Part shown: positions 8,551-17,426 of the stretch, in pieces | Position numbering within the stretch: the stretch's first letter is position 1 | Layout: every line of letters begins with the position of its first letter | Source of the DNA: Streptomyces eurythermus | GTDB lineage: Bacteria > Actinomycetota > Actinomycetes > Streptomycetales > Streptomycetaceae | Assembly (NCBI RefSeq): GCF_014649115.1 | Contig: NZ_BMSK01000015.1 | Span: 186,001 to 250,000 of the forward strand | Length of the DNA stretch: 64,000 nt | Direction of reading: 5' to 3' | Translations under genes and position numbers: made by a program | The notes under the pieces: generated by a model | What the model saw: only the letters and a program-made list of their open reading frames with translations | Told to the model about the DNA's origin: nothing | Databases searched by the model: none

Positions 8551-9142
8551 CCAGCAATCGTCTCCCCTCGAAGGCGCGGCCGAGGGTCACCTCGTCCGCG
8601 TACTCCAGGTCGCCACCCACCGGGAGGCCGCTGGCCAGGCGGGTGACCTTCAGGCCCATGGGCTTGATCATGCGGGCGAGGTACGTGGCCGTCGCCTCGC
8701 CTTCCAGATTCGGGTCCGTCGCCAGGATCAGCTCCGTGACCGTCCCATCGGCCAACCGCGCGAGAAGTTCCCGTATACGCAGGTCGTCGGGTCCGACGCC
8801 CTCGATGGGGCTGATCGCGCCGCCGAGTACGTGGTAGCGGCCCCGGAACTCGCGGGTGCGCTCGATCGCGACGACGTCCTTGGGCTCCTCCACCACACAG
8901 ATGACGGCGGGGTCGCGGCGCGGGTCGCGGCAGATGCCGCACAGCTCCTCCTGCGCCACGTTGCCGCAGGTCGCGCAGAAGCGGACCTTCGCCTTGACCT
9001 CCATCAGGGCGTGCGCGAGCCGCTTCACGTCGGCCGGCTCCGCCTGGAGGATGTGGAAGGCGATCCGCTGCGCGCTCTTGGGACCGACGCCGGGCAGCCG
9101 CCCCAGTTCGTCGATGAGGTCCTGGACCACGCCTTCGTACAA
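8543..9142 (-). CDS. recR: Recombination mediator RecR
   Basis: 199 residues, normal RecR length. It has a helix-hairpin-helix at the N-terminus (LGRLPGVGPKSAQRIAF, 13-29), a four-Cys zinc finger (CATCGNVAQEELCGIC, about 56-71) and a Toprim domain (about 79-175, with VVEEPKDVVAIE and ATDPNLEGEATA). RecR works with RecF/RecO to load RecA at gaps. The start is TTG at 9142, supported by GGAAGGG seven bases upstream. It lies 82 bases downstream of ybaB, the order also seen in many bacteria. Confidence 0.96.
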   Translation of the reverse strand: MYEGVVQDLIDELGRLPGVGPKSAQRIAFHILQAEPADVKRLAHALMEVKAKVRFCATCGNVAQEELCGICRDPRRDPAVICVVEEPKDVVAIERTREFRGRYHVLGGAISPIEGVGPDDLRIRELLARLADGTVTELILATDPNLEGEATATYLARMIKPMGLKVTRLASGLPVGGDLEYADEVTLGRAFEGRRLLDV

Positions 9143-9224
9143 CGGACTGCCCTTCCTGGAGACCTTTCGGTACGTACGGTAGTCGGCTTCCTCCTCCGCC
9201 CGGAAGGCGGTGGCGGGAAGCGGG

Positions 9225-9566
9225 TCAGAACGGCAGGCCCGGGATGCCGCTGCCGCCGCCCAGCCCCTGGGCCAGCGGGCCGAGCTTCTGCTGCTGGAGC
9301 GTCTGCGCGTTCTGGTTGGCCGCCTGGACGGCCGCCACGATCAGGTCGGCGAGGGTCTCGGTGTCCTCCGGGTCCACCGCCTTCGGATCGATCCTCAGCG
9401 CGCGCAGCTCGCCGGCGCCGGTGACGGTGGCCTTCACCAGGCCGCCGCCCGCCTGCCCGTCGACCTCGGTGTTCGCCAGTTCCTCCTGCGCGCGCGCCAG
9501 GTCCTGCTGCATCTTCTGGGCCTGCTGGAGCAACTGCTGCATGTTGGGCTGCCCACCGGGGATCAC
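9225..9566 (-). CDS. YbaB/EbfC family nucleoid-associated protein
   Basis: A short coiled-coil DNA-binding protein (113 residues), with the family signature NMQQLLQQAQKMQQDLARAQ at the start, a GLVKATVTGAGELRALRIDP core, and a Gly-rich tail. GTG at 9566 is preferred over longer in-frame starts because GAGGAG lies six bases upstream and homologs begin with (M)IPGGQPNMQQ. YbaB binds DNA as a dimer and commonly sits directly upstream of recR, as here. The SLATT gene diverges on the other side of a 262-base gap. Confidence 0.93.
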   Translation of the reverse strand: MIPGGQPNMQQLLQQAQKMQQDLARAQEELANTEVDGQAGGGLVKATVTGAGELRALRIDPKAVDPEDTETLADLIVAAVQAANQNAQTLQQQKLGPLAQGLGGGSGIPGLPF

Positions 9567-9828
9567 GATCAGCTCCTCGCCGTCTTCCGCGTCGTCGTCT
9601 CCGACGTTTTTCTCAGTCGTCAATGAGCCTACGTGGTCCACGCGGTCCCTGCCCTGCCACTCTTTCGGGTGAGAAAGGCCGCTGTCCTATACCTGATCAA
9701 GGCCCTCTTCCGGGCGGAAAAACGGGGAAACCTCCCTCTCCGTCATCCGTTGGGCGGTAGGAAGGTGGCCGCGCGTCGGCATGGAATGTCACGCAACGCG
9801 ACCGGTCGTGATCAGTAGGGAGTGCCGG

Positions 9829-10581
9829 GTGGGTCAGCCGGAGATGCAGCCCGAGGGTCCGCCTCAGGACGGGCGGGGCGAGGGCGCGGCCGGGCTGCGG
9901 CCGGGCGATCTGACCGGGCGGACGTTTCCGCTCGGGGACTGGGGCGAACCGGCCGAGCGGCTGGACGAGCTGTACCGGTGGGTGGAGCGCCGGGGGATGG
10001 AGACGGCCGACTGGTATCTGCGGGACCGGCTCTGGAAGCGGCGCGGGGCGCGCGCGCTGCGGATCACGGCGGCGGCCGGGGCGGTGGCCGGGGCGGCGCT
10101 GCCGCTGCTGGACCTCACCGGGGTGGCCGCCGGGGTGGCGCCCTGGGGCTGTCTGGCACTGCTGCTCGCGGGCGCCGGCGTCGGCGTCGACCGGTTCTTC
10201 GGGTGCACGTCCGGCTGGATGCGGGACGTGGCCACGGCCCAGGCGGTCCAGCGGCGGCTCCAGGTCCTCCAGTTCGACTGGGCGTCGGAGAGCGTGCGGG
10301 AGGTGCTGGGCCCGGCGGAGGGCACGGCGAGCGAGGCGGCCGAACGGTGCCTGACGGTGCTGCGGCGCTTCTGCGAGGACATCGCGGAGCTGGTGCGCAC
10401 GGAGACCACCGACTGGATGGTGCAGTTCCGCACGGGCCCGGCTCCCCTGGGCATCCAGACGGCGTCGGCCACGGTGCCCCGGCAGGAGGCGGGCGCCGCG
10501 GGCGGGGCGCGTTTCCCGCTGCCCCCGGCGAACGGAAGCCGCCCGAACATGCCGAGGCAGCGCCCCCCGGAACCCCGCTGA
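9829..10581 (+). CDS. SLATT-domain membrane protein
   Basis: A 250-residue protein with the SLATT arrangement: a helical N-terminal part (ERLDELYRWVERRGMETADWYL), a pair of close hydrophobic segments (about residues 78-98 and 103-122), and a coiled cytoplasmic tail. SLATT proteins are proposed membrane effectors in nucleotide-dependent or defence contexts, but this one sits in a core locus and no partner nucleotidyltransferase is visible. GTG 9829 follows AGGGAG at six bases. The gene ends three bases before the stop of the convergent kinase gene. The last 40 residues are Pro/Arg-rich and probably disordered. Confidence 0.75.
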   Translation: MGQPEMQPEGPPQDGRGEGAAGLRPGDLTGRTFPLGDWGEPAERLDELYRWVERRGMETADWYLRDRLWKRRGARALRITAAAGAVAGAALPLLDLTGVAAGVAPWGCLALLLAGAGVGVDRFFGCTSGWMRDVATAQAVQRRLQVLQFDWASESVREVLGPAEGTASEAAERCLTVLRRFCEDIAELVRTETTDWMVQFRTGPAPLGIQTASATVPRQEAGAAGGARFPLPPANGSRPNMPRQRPPEPR

Positions 10582-10584
10582 CGG

Positions 10585-12678
10585 TCACTCCTTGCTGTAC
10601 GTCAGGCTCTCCCCGCCGCTCGCCTTGGTCCGCTCGAGCCTGCCGTCCGGCAGCAGGGTGACCTCGGTGGCCTCGCCCGGGGTGCAGGAGGAGGCCGGTT
10701 CCCCGGTGGTGACGGTGGACGGCCCGATCTCCAGCGGCCCGTCCCCGCCGGATGCTCCGGTCAGCTCGGCCTCGAAGACACAGTGGTACGACCCGCCGCC
10801 CTCGGTCGGCCCGTCCGCGACCAGGGTCAGCACGGTGTCCCCCACCTCGCCCTGCCGGATGGTCAGTTCGCGGGTGCCCGTGCCGCTCTCGCTGCTGATG
10901 GCGGCACGCCAGGTGCCCAGGTAGGCGTCGGGTATCGCCCCGGCGGCCGATGTCTTGGAGGCGGTCGGGGCGGGCGCGGCGGAGGTGGGGGGCGCCGCCG
11001 AGCCGTCCGGGGGCGCGGAACGGTGGGCGGGGGCCGTACCGGTCGTGCCGCCGGCCTTCTCGTCGGTGCCGCCGTTCTTCATCAGCGCGTACACCGAGCC
11101 GCCCGCGCCGACCGCCACGACCAGCGCGATGACGACGAGCAGCGCGGTGGACCGGCCGCTGCGCCGCTCCGGCTCCTCCGCCGCGCCGGGGTCCGAGGGA
11201 CCGTACGGCGGTGTGGACCCGGGCCCGCCGGCATACGGGCCGTACGGCTGCCGCACCCCGCCCCAGCCGCCGGTACCGGTGCCGGCCTGCTGCGGATAGC
11301 CGTAGCCGGTGGGGTGTGGCTGCGGCTGCTGGTACGACTCCGGTGGCGGGGTGCCGTACGCCGGGCCGAAGCCGTGCGGTGCCGGGGGTGCGGTGGGCGG
11401 CGGCGGAACGTGGGGGGGCAGGGCGCCGGGCAGGTGGTCGACGGGCGCGGGGGCTCCGCCGTCGGAGACAGGGGCGTGCTCGGGGGACCCGTTGGCCGCC
11501 ATGAAGGACACTCCGGCCCCGTGGGACGCGCCGGACCCACGTGGGACACCGGTGCCGTGGGACCCATAGGACCCGTGCGTCCCGGACTGCTGCGAGGCAC
11601 CGGAGGACCCGTGCGACGCACCGGACCCCTGCGGCACCGCGGACCCGTGGGACGTACCCGGCCCCCCGAGCGCGTCGGCGCCCGCCGGCGTCCCGGCTGC
11701 GGTTCCGTTCGCGTGCGCGGCCGTCCCCGCCGTCGGTGCTCCCCCGCCGTCCTCCGGATGCTCCGCCTCCAGCAGCCGTACGGCGTGCCGGCCGAGCTGG
11801 GCCACCAGGGCACCGGGCAGCCAGGGATCGCGGGAGCGGCCCCCGGTCACCGTGTCCTCCATCCCGGTGCGCTCCAGGATCTCCGCCGGCGAGGGCCGGC
11901 CCGCCGGGTCCTTGCGCAGGCAGTCCCGTACGAGGTCGGCGATCCCCTCGGGCACCCCGGTCAGGTCCGGCTCCTCCTGGGCGATGCGGAACATCAGCGC
12001 GTGGACCCCGCTGTCGGCGGTCCCGAAGGGCAGCGAACCGGTGGCCGCGTAGGCGAGCACCGAGCCGAGGCAGAACACGTCGCACGCGGGCGTGATCCGG
12101 TCCCCGCGCACCTGCTCGGGCGCCATGAACCCGGGCGAGCCGACCAGCGCCCCGGTGCGGGTCAGCCCCTCCTCGCCCGGCGCCGCCGTCTCCAGCGCCC
12201 GCGCGATCCCGAAGTCGATCACGCGCGGCCCGTCGATGGTGACCAGCACGTTGGACGGCTTGAGGTCGCGGTGCACGAGCCCGGCCGCGTGGATGTCCGC
12301 CAGCGCCTGCGCGAGACCCGCCGCCAGGATCCGTACCGACCGCTCGGGCAGCGCCCCGTGGTCGTGCCCGACGACCTGTTGCAGGCTCGGCCCGGCCACG
12401 TACCCGGTCGCCACCCAGGGCACGGCGGCCTCGGTGTCCGCGTCCAGCACCGGCGCGGTCCAGTACCCGCCGACCCGGCGCGCGGCGTGCACCTCCTGCC
12501 GGAACCGCGCCCGGAACTCCTCCCGCTCGGCCAGTTCCGCGCGGACCAGCTTCACGGCGACGGTCCGGCCCCGCTCCGACCGGGCCAGGTACACCTGCCC
12601 CATGCCGCCCGCGCCGAGCCGTGCCAGCAGCCGGTACGCCCCGATCGCCGGCGGATCCCCCGGCCCCAGCTTCTCCAT
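10585..12678 (-). CDS. Membrane Ser/Thr protein kinase (PknB-like)
   Basis: A 697-residue Hanks-type kinase. The N-terminal domain has GAGGMG (22-27), catalytic Lys43, HRDLKPSN (136-143) and DFG (155-157), so it should be active. A long Pro/Gly/Ser/His-rich cytoplasmic linker follows, including GSGASHGS-type repeats encoded around 11500-11670; then a single membrane helix (about 510-533) and a 160-residue extracytoplasmic domain with two Cys, a possible ligand sensor. There are no PASTA repeats, so the signal differs from the cell-wall sensor PknB. ATG 12678 matches conserved kinases; a purine-rich GGAAGG lies upstream. Convergent with the SLATT gene. Confidence 0.93.
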   Translation of the reverse strand: MEKLGPGDPPAIGAYRLLARLGAGGMGQVYLARSERGRTVAVKLVRAELAEREEFRARFRQEVHAARRVGGYWTAPVLDADTEAAVPWVATGYVAGPSLQQVVGHDHGALPERSVRILAAGLAQALADIHAAGLVHRDLKPSNVLVTIDGPRVIDFGIARALETAAPGEEGLTRTGALVGSPGFMAPEQVRGDRITPACDVFCLGSVLAYAATGSLPFGTADSGVHALMFRIAQEEPDLTGVPEGIADLVRDCLRKDPAGRPSPAEILERTGMEDTVTGGRSRDPWLPGALVAQLGRHAVRLLEAEHPEDGGGAPTAGTAAHANGTAAGTPAGADALGGPGTSHGSAVPQGSGASHGSSGASQQSGTHGSYGSHGTGVPRGSGASHGAGVSFMAANGSPEHAPVSDGGAPAPVDHLPGALPPHVPPPPTAPPAPHGFGPAYGTPPPESYQQPQPHPTGYGYPQQAGTGTGGWGGVRQPYGPYAGGPGSTPPYGPSDPGAAEEPERRSGRSTALLVVIALVVAVGAGGSVYALMKNGGTDEKAGGTTGTAPAHRSAPPDGSAAPPTSAAPAPTASKTSAAGAIPDAYLGTWRAAISSESGTGTRELTIRQGEVGDTVLTLVADGPTEGGGSYHCVFEAELTGASGGDGPLEIGPSTVTTGEPASSCTPGEATEVTLLPDGRLERTKASGGESLTYSKE

Positions 12679-12933
12679 CCCCGCGCCGCCTTCCCCCCAT
12701 AGGTCTGCACCGCCCGACAATAGTGCGCCGGTACGGCACCGGGTCCGGTACGGATTCCACGGTTCCGTAACAGGGCCCGACGGGCACCGGGAACCGGCCA
12801 CTGCGGGCACCGCCGCAAACGCGCCACCCACCCCCTATGTCCCCGCCCGTCGACAACCTGTCGCGGATTCCCCCCGTCCACGGAACAAGACGCCGATATG
12901 CCTTCCGCATCGCGGACATTTACCCTCACCGGC

Positions 12934-14289
12934 ATGACCCCTCAGCCCAGCCCCGAAGCCGGCGCCGCAGTGAAGGCCGCCGACCGCGCGCACGTCTTCC
13001 ACTCCTGGTCCGCGCAGGACCTCATCGACCCGCTCGCCGTCGCCGGCGCCGAGGGGTCGTACTTCTGGGACTACGACGGCACGCGCTACCTGGACTTCAC
13101 CAGCGGGCTCGTCTTCACCAACATCGGCTACCAGCACCCCAAGGTCGTCGCGGCGATCCAGGAGCAGGCCGCGAAGCTGACCACCTTCGCGCCCGCGTTC
13201 GCCGTCGAGGCCCGCTCGGAGGCGGCCCGGCTGATCGCCGAGCGGACCCCCGGCGACCTGGACAAGATCTTCTTCACCAACGGCGGCGCGGACGCCGTGG
13301 AGCACGCGGTGCGCATGGCCCGGCTGCACACCGGCCGCCCGAAGGTCCTCTCGGCGTACCGCTCGTACCACGGCGGCACCCAGCAGGCGGTGAACATCAC
13401 CGGTGACCCGCGCCGCTGGGCGAACGACAGCGGCTCGAACGGGGTCGCCCGGTTCTGGGCGCCGTTCCTCTACCGCTCCCGCTTCTACTCCGAGACCGAG
13501 GAGCAGGAGTGCGCCCGGGCGCTGGAGCACCTGGAGACGACGATCGCCTTCGAGGGCCCGGCGACCATCGCCGCGATCATCCTGGAGAGCATCCCGGGCA
13601 CCGCCGGGATCATGATGCCGCCGCCCGGCTACCTGGCCGGCGTGCGCGAGCTGTGCGACAAGTACGGGATCGTCTTCATCCTGGACGAGGTCATGGCCGG
13701 CTTCGGCCGGACCGGCGAGTGGTTCGCGGCCGACCTGTTCGGTGTCGTCCCCGACCTGATGACCTTCGCCAAGGGGGTGAACTCCGGTTACGTGCCCCTC
13801 GGCGGTGTCGCCATCTCGCGGAAGATCGCCGAGACCTTCGGCACGCGCCCCTACCCCGGCGGCCTCACCTACTCCGGCCACCCGCTGGCCTGCGCCGCCG
13901 CCGTCGCCACGATCAACGTGATGGCGGAGGAGGGCATCGTGGAGAACGCCAAGCGGCTCGGCGAGAGCGTCGTCGGCCCCGGCCTCGCCGAGCTGGCCGC
14001 CCGCCACCCGAGCGTCGGCGAGGTGCGCGGCGTGGGCATGTTCTGGGCGCTGGAGCTGGTGCGCGACCGGGAGACCCGCGAGCCGCTGGTGCCGTACAAC
14101 GCGTCCGGCGAGGCGAACGCCCCCATGGCCGCCTTCACCGCCGCCGCCAAGCGGCACGGCCTGTGGCCGTTCGTGAACATGAACCGCACCCACATCGCCC
14201 CGCCGTGCAACGCGACCGAGGCCGAGCTGAAGGAGGGGCTGGCCGCGCTCGACGCCGCGCTGACCGTCGCCGACGAACACACCGTGTGA
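12934..14289 (+). CDS. Class III PLP-dependent aminotransferase
   Basis: An omega-amino-acid-type aminotransferase of about 451 residues. PLP motifs are clear: FTNGGADAVEHAVRMAR near the cofactor phosphate, ILDEVMAGFGRTGEWFA with the Asp that contacts the pyridine nitrogen, and DLMTFAKGVNSGYVPLG with the Schiff-base Lys. The substrate is not evident (GABA, beta-alanine or a diamine are possibilities). TACCCT (12921-12926) lies seven bases before the ATG and there is no ribosome site, so the transcript is likely leaderless; a longer frame from 12898 would add 12 residues. A GntR regulator follows after 122 bases and may control it. Confidence 0.88.
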   Translation: MTPQPSPEAGAAVKAADRAHVFHSWSAQDLIDPLAVAGAEGSYFWDYDGTRYLDFTSGLVFTNIGYQHPKVVAAIQEQAAKLTTFAPAFAVEARSEAARLIAERTPGDLDKIFFTNGGADAVEHAVRMARLHTGRPKVLSAYRSYHGGTQQAVNITGDPRRWANDSGSNGVARFWAPFLYRSRFYSETEEQECARALEHLETTIAFEGPATIAAIILESIPGTAGIMMPPPGYLAGVRELCDKYGIVFILDEVMAGFGRTGEWFAADLFGVVPDLMTFAKGVNSGYVPLGGVAISRKIAETFGTRPYPGGLTYSGHPLACAAAVATINVMAEEGIVENAKRLGESVVGPGLAELAARHPSVGEVRGVGMFWALELVRDRETREPLVPYNASGEANAPMAAFTAAAKRHGLWPFVNMNRTHIAPPCNATEAELKEGLAALDAALTVADEHTV

Positions 14290-14411
14290 CCACAACTGCC
14301 GCGACACCTGTTCGAACGCGTAAGGTGACGTGCTCGTAAGGAAGAGGGACCCGCGGCGTTCGCGGGTCCGTACGAGCACCGCATCCGGACGTGTGAGGAG
14401 AGGCACGGAGC

Positions 14412-15107
14412 ATGCCCGGCAACGGCCCCGTGACGCGCAGCACCCTGCGCCAGCAGATCGCGGACGCGCTCCGTGACGAGGTGCTGGCGGGACGGCTGCG
14501 CCCGGGCCGGGCGTTCACCGTCAAGGAGATAGCCGACCAGTACGGCGTCTCCGCCACACCGGTCCGCGAGGCGCTGGTCGACCTGTCCGCGCAGGGCATC
14601 CTGGAGGCCGACCAGCACCGCGGCTTCCGGGTGCCCGAGTACTCGGTCGGCGACTACCGGCACATGGTCGAGGCCCGCGGCCTGGTCACCGACGGCATGT
14701 TCCGGGCGCTCACCGCCGACCACCCCGCCTTCCGCACCCCGCCGGAGGACCCCCGCACGGGCGCGGCCCTGGCCACCGTGCGACGCCGTGGCGAGGAGGC
14801 CCAGCGGGCGGCCACGGCCGGCGACCTGACCGTCCTCATCGGCTACGACCTGCGCTTCTGGCGCGAGTTGAGCGCCCTGTTCGGCAACCCCTACCTCGGG
14901 GACTTCCTGCACCGGCTGCGCGTGCAGTCCTGGGTGTGCGCGGTGCAGTACCTGCTGCGCCTGCCGGAGCTGCGCGGCCGGCTCTGGGACCGGCACACCG
15001 AACTGGTCGACGCGCTGGCCCGGCGGGAGGCGGAGACGGCCCGCGCGATCGTCGCCGACGCGAGCGCGCACTCGCTGGCGCTGCTGGAACACCTGGCGGG
15101 CGGGTAG
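14412..15107 (+). CDS. GntR-family transcriptional regulator
   Basis: A 231-residue protein with an N-terminal winged helix-turn-helix (about 9-75: LRQQIADALRDEVLAGRLRPG and GVSATPVREALVDLSAQGILE) and an all-helical C-terminal effector domain of the FCD/FadR kind. GntR regulators of this type bind small acids and often control the neighbouring catabolic gene, here perhaps the class III aminotransferase upstream. The effector is unknown. GAGGAGAGGCACGGAGC precedes the ATG and supplies the ribosome site. Confidence 0.9.
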   Translation: MPGNGPVTRSTLRQQIADALRDEVLAGRLRPGRAFTVKEIADQYGVSATPVREALVDLSAQGILEADQHRGFRVPEYSVGDYRHMVEARGLVTDGMFRALTADHPAFRTPPEDPRTGAALATVRRRGEEAQRAATAGDLTVLIGYDLRFWRELSALFGNPYLGDFLHRLRVQSWVCAVQYLLRLPELRGRLWDRHTELVDALARREAETARAIVADASAHSLALLEHLAGG

Positions 15108-15217
15108 ACGACCGATACGGGCCCCACGGGGGAGCGTCCCCGGGCCGCAGCGACTACCCTTCCCTGACCACCCGCCGCCGCGCGTGACGGCGCGCCCGCC
15201 GATGCGAGGAGCCCTCT

Positions 15218-15868
15218 TTGGCCTGTGACCTGTGGCTGGTACCACTCGTGGACGTGTTGTGCCACACCCCGGACAACCCCTTCGCCGAGGAACTCGCGCA
15301 GTACGACAAGGCGCTGGCCGAGGCCGGTCTGCCGCCGGTGCCGGTGTACCAGTACATGCCCGGCCTGTCCGGCGACGTCGCCCCCGTCGCCGGTTTCGAC
15401 TACGACGCCCTGCACTTCCTGCGCCGGGCCTACCTGCTCCAGGTCTGCGGCCTGCCGGTGACGCCGGTGGACGAACTGGGCGGCGACTACGAGCAGTTGC
15501 TGGAGATGTTCGAGTCGACGGCCCAGCAGTCACACCTGGTCTGGCACTACGACCACGCGGGCGCCTACGTCCCCGTGGACTTCCCGCACCCGCTCTCCAA
15601 CGACGAACTCCTCGCGGGCGGCGGCCCGTTGGGTTCCTCCCAGACCCTGTTGCGGGAACTCCAGTACGTGGCCCCCGTCATCGGCATCGACCCGGCCAAC
15701 CCCCCGGCCGCACCCGCCCCGCCCCCGGCCCCCACGGAACTGGAGGAACCGGCGGCCCCGCCCCCCTACGACCCCAGCCCCTTCGCCCGCGAACGCCACG
15801 TCTGGCTGGGCCTCCACACAGCGGCGACCCGCTCCCTGGCCCAGGGCTCGATGATCGTGTTCAGCTGA
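15218..15868 (+). CDS. Conserved hypothetical cytoplasmic protein
   Basis: 216 residues, starting at TTG 15218 with GAGGAG six bases upstream. I do not recognise a family with known function. The sequence begins CDLWLVPLVDVLCHTPDNPF, contains an acidic YDYALHFL-like core, a WHYDHAGAYVPVDFPHPL block around residue 110, and a Pro/Ala-rich stretch at 150-180 before a C-terminal GLHTAATRSLAQGSMIVF. There is no signal peptide, membrane segment or obvious catalytic motif. It lies between the GntR regulator and the convergent purA, as in other Streptomyces. Confidence 0.75.
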   Translation: MACDLWLVPLVDVLCHTPDNPFAEELAQYDKALAEAGLPPVPVYQYMPGLSGDVAPVAGFDYDALHFLRRAYLLQVCGLPVTPVDELGGDYEQLLEMFESTAQQSHLVWHYDHAGAYVPVDFPHPLSNDELLAGGGPLGSSQTLLRELQYVAPVIGIDPANPPAAPAPPPAPTELEEPAAPPPYDPSPFARERHVWLGLHTAATRSLAQGSMIVFS

Positions 15869-15901
15869 GCCGGGCGGAAACAGCGCGGGAAAAGAAAGAC
15901 A

Positions 15902-15924
15902 CCCTGCCGGCCGGACCGGCAGGG
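15902..15924. terminator. Bidirectional terminator between hypothetical gene and purA
   Basis: A 9-bp stem CCCTGCCGG / CCGGCAGGG with a five-base loop, between two convergent genes. On the minus strand it is followed by a T-rich run (GTCTTTCTTTTCC), so it is a good intrinsic terminator for purA. Confidence 0.8.
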
Positions 15925-15945
15925 CGTCCCGTGAGGGTGCTCGTT

Positions 15946-17229
15946 CTACAGGAACGAGTTGATCTCGATCGTCTCGTCGCGGCCCGGGCCCACGCCGATC
16001 GCGGAGATCGGGGCGCCGGACATCTCCTCCAGTGCCTTGACGTACGCCTGGGCGTTCTTCGGCAGGTCGGAGAAGGACTTGGCCTTGCTGATGTCCTCGG
16101 ACCAGCCCGGCAGCATCTCGTAGACGGGCTTCGCGTGGTGGAAGTCGGTCTGGGAGTAGGGCAGCTCCTCGACCCGCTTGCCGTCGATCTCGTAGGCGAC
16201 GCAGACCGGGATCTGCTCCCAGCCGGTGAGCACGTCCAGCTTGGTGAGGAAGAAGTCGGTCAGGCCGTTGACGCGGGTGGCGTAGCGGGCGATGACCGCG
16301 TCGAACCAGCCGCAGCGGCGGTCCCGGCCGGTGGTGACGCCCCGCTCGCCGCCGATGCGGCGCAGCGCCTCGCCGTCCTCGTCGAACAGCTCCGTCGGGA
16401 ACGGGCCCGCGCCGACACGGGTCGTGTAGGCCTTCAGGATGCCGATCACCCGGCTGATCTTCGTCGGGCCCACGCCCGCGCCCGTGCAGGCGCCGCCCGC
16501 GGTCGGGTTCGAGGAGGTGACGAAGGGGTACGTGCCGTGGTCGATGTCCAGCAGCGTGCCCTGGCCGCCCTCGAAGAGCACGACCTTGTCGTCCTCCAGG
16601 GCCTGGTTCAGGATCAGCACCGTGTCGGCGACGTACGGCCGGATCTGCTCGGCGTAGCCCAGCAGCTCCTCGACCACCTGGTCCGCGGCGATCGCGCGCC
16701 GGTTGTACAGCTTCGTCAGGATCTGGTTCTTGACGTCGAGGGCCGCCTCCACCTTCTGCTGGAGGATCGACTCGTCGTACAGGTCCTGGACCCGGATGCC
16801 CACGCGGTTGATCTTGTCGGCGTAGGTCGGGCCGATGCCGCGGCCGGTCGTGCCGATCTTGCGCTTGCCGAGGAAGCGTTCCGTCACCTTGTCGACGGTC
16901 ACGTTGTACGGCGTGATGATGTGCGCGTTACCGCTGATCAGGAGCTTGGACGTGTCGACGCCACGCTCGTTCAGACCGCTCAGCTCGGAGAGCAGGACCG
17001 ACGGGTCGACGACGACACCGTTGCCGATGACCGGCGTACAGCCGGGCGACAGGATTCCGGAAGGGAGGAGGTGCAGTGCGTACTTCTGGTCGCCCACGAC
17101 GACCGTGTGGCCGGCGTTGTTGCCACCCTGGTAACGCACCACGTAATCGACGGAACCACCGAGGAGATCCGTCGCCTTTCCCTTGCCTTCGTCACCCCAC
17201 TGAGCACCGAGCAGCACAAGTGCGGGCAC
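15946..17229 (-). CDS. purA: Adenylosuccinate synthetase
   Basis: Joins IMP and aspartate using GTP, the first committed step to AMP. 427 residues, normal length. The phosphate-binding loop GAQWGDEGKGK (8-18), the GNNAGHT motif (36-42), and the GRGIGPTYADK and DRRCGWFD regions are all intact. The start is GTG 17229 with GGAAGGGG upstream. It is transcribed toward the terminator at 15902-15924 and diverges from the DAGK-like gene across a gap that contains a conserved-looking hairpin. Confidence 0.97.
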   Translation of the reverse strand: MPALVLLGAQWGDEGKGKATDLLGGSVDYVVRYQGGNNAGHTVVVGDQKYALHLLPSGILSPGCTPVIGNGVVVDPSVLLSELSGLNERGVDTSKLLISGNAHIITPYNVTVDKVTERFLGKRKIGTTGRGIGPTYADKINRVGIRVQDLYDESILQQKVEAALDVKNQILTKLYNRRAIAADQVVEELLGYAEQIRPYVADTVLILNQALEDDKVVLFEGGQGTLLDIDHGTYPFVTSSNPTAGGACTGAGVGPTKISRVIGILKAYTTRVGAGPFPTELFDEDGEALRRIGGERGVTTGRDRRCGWFDAVIARYATRVNGLTDFFLTKLDVLTGWEQIPVCVAYEIDGKRVEELPYSQTDFHHAKPVYEMLPGWSEDISKAKSFSDLPKNAQAYVKALEEMSGAPISAIGVGPGRDETIEINSFL

Positions 17230-17356
17230 GCGCGTACACCCCTTCCGGGCGGGGCATGTCCAAGGTCGGGGGCATGGGCGTAACGTTCACCGCCGCGTAC
17301 CACCGCGACCGTCGTTGGTCGCACAACCGTCGGACCGGATGCCCCGGAATAGACGA

Positions 17357-17384
17357 AGCCCCTGGCGCAATAGCGCAAGGGGCT
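17357..17384. other. Intergenic hairpin between purA and DAGK-like gene
   Basis: An inverted repeat AGCCCCT / AGGGGCT (17357-17363 with 17378-17384) with an inner GCGC-AATA-GCGC tetraloop hairpin. It lies 128 bases upstream of purA and 43 bases upstream of the DAGK-like start, where a normal terminator has no obvious gene to end. It could be a leader structure or an attenuator for the plus-strand gene. Confidence 0.55.
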
Positions 17385-17426
17385 CTTGCACAAAGATGCT
17401 ACCCGAGGAAGCGAGGCAGGACCGAG

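Noticed and set aside
9642..9828. Signal recognition particle RNA next to ybaB/recR
   Set aside because: The conserved GGTCAGG...GGAAGCAGC core of small SRP RNAs is absent.
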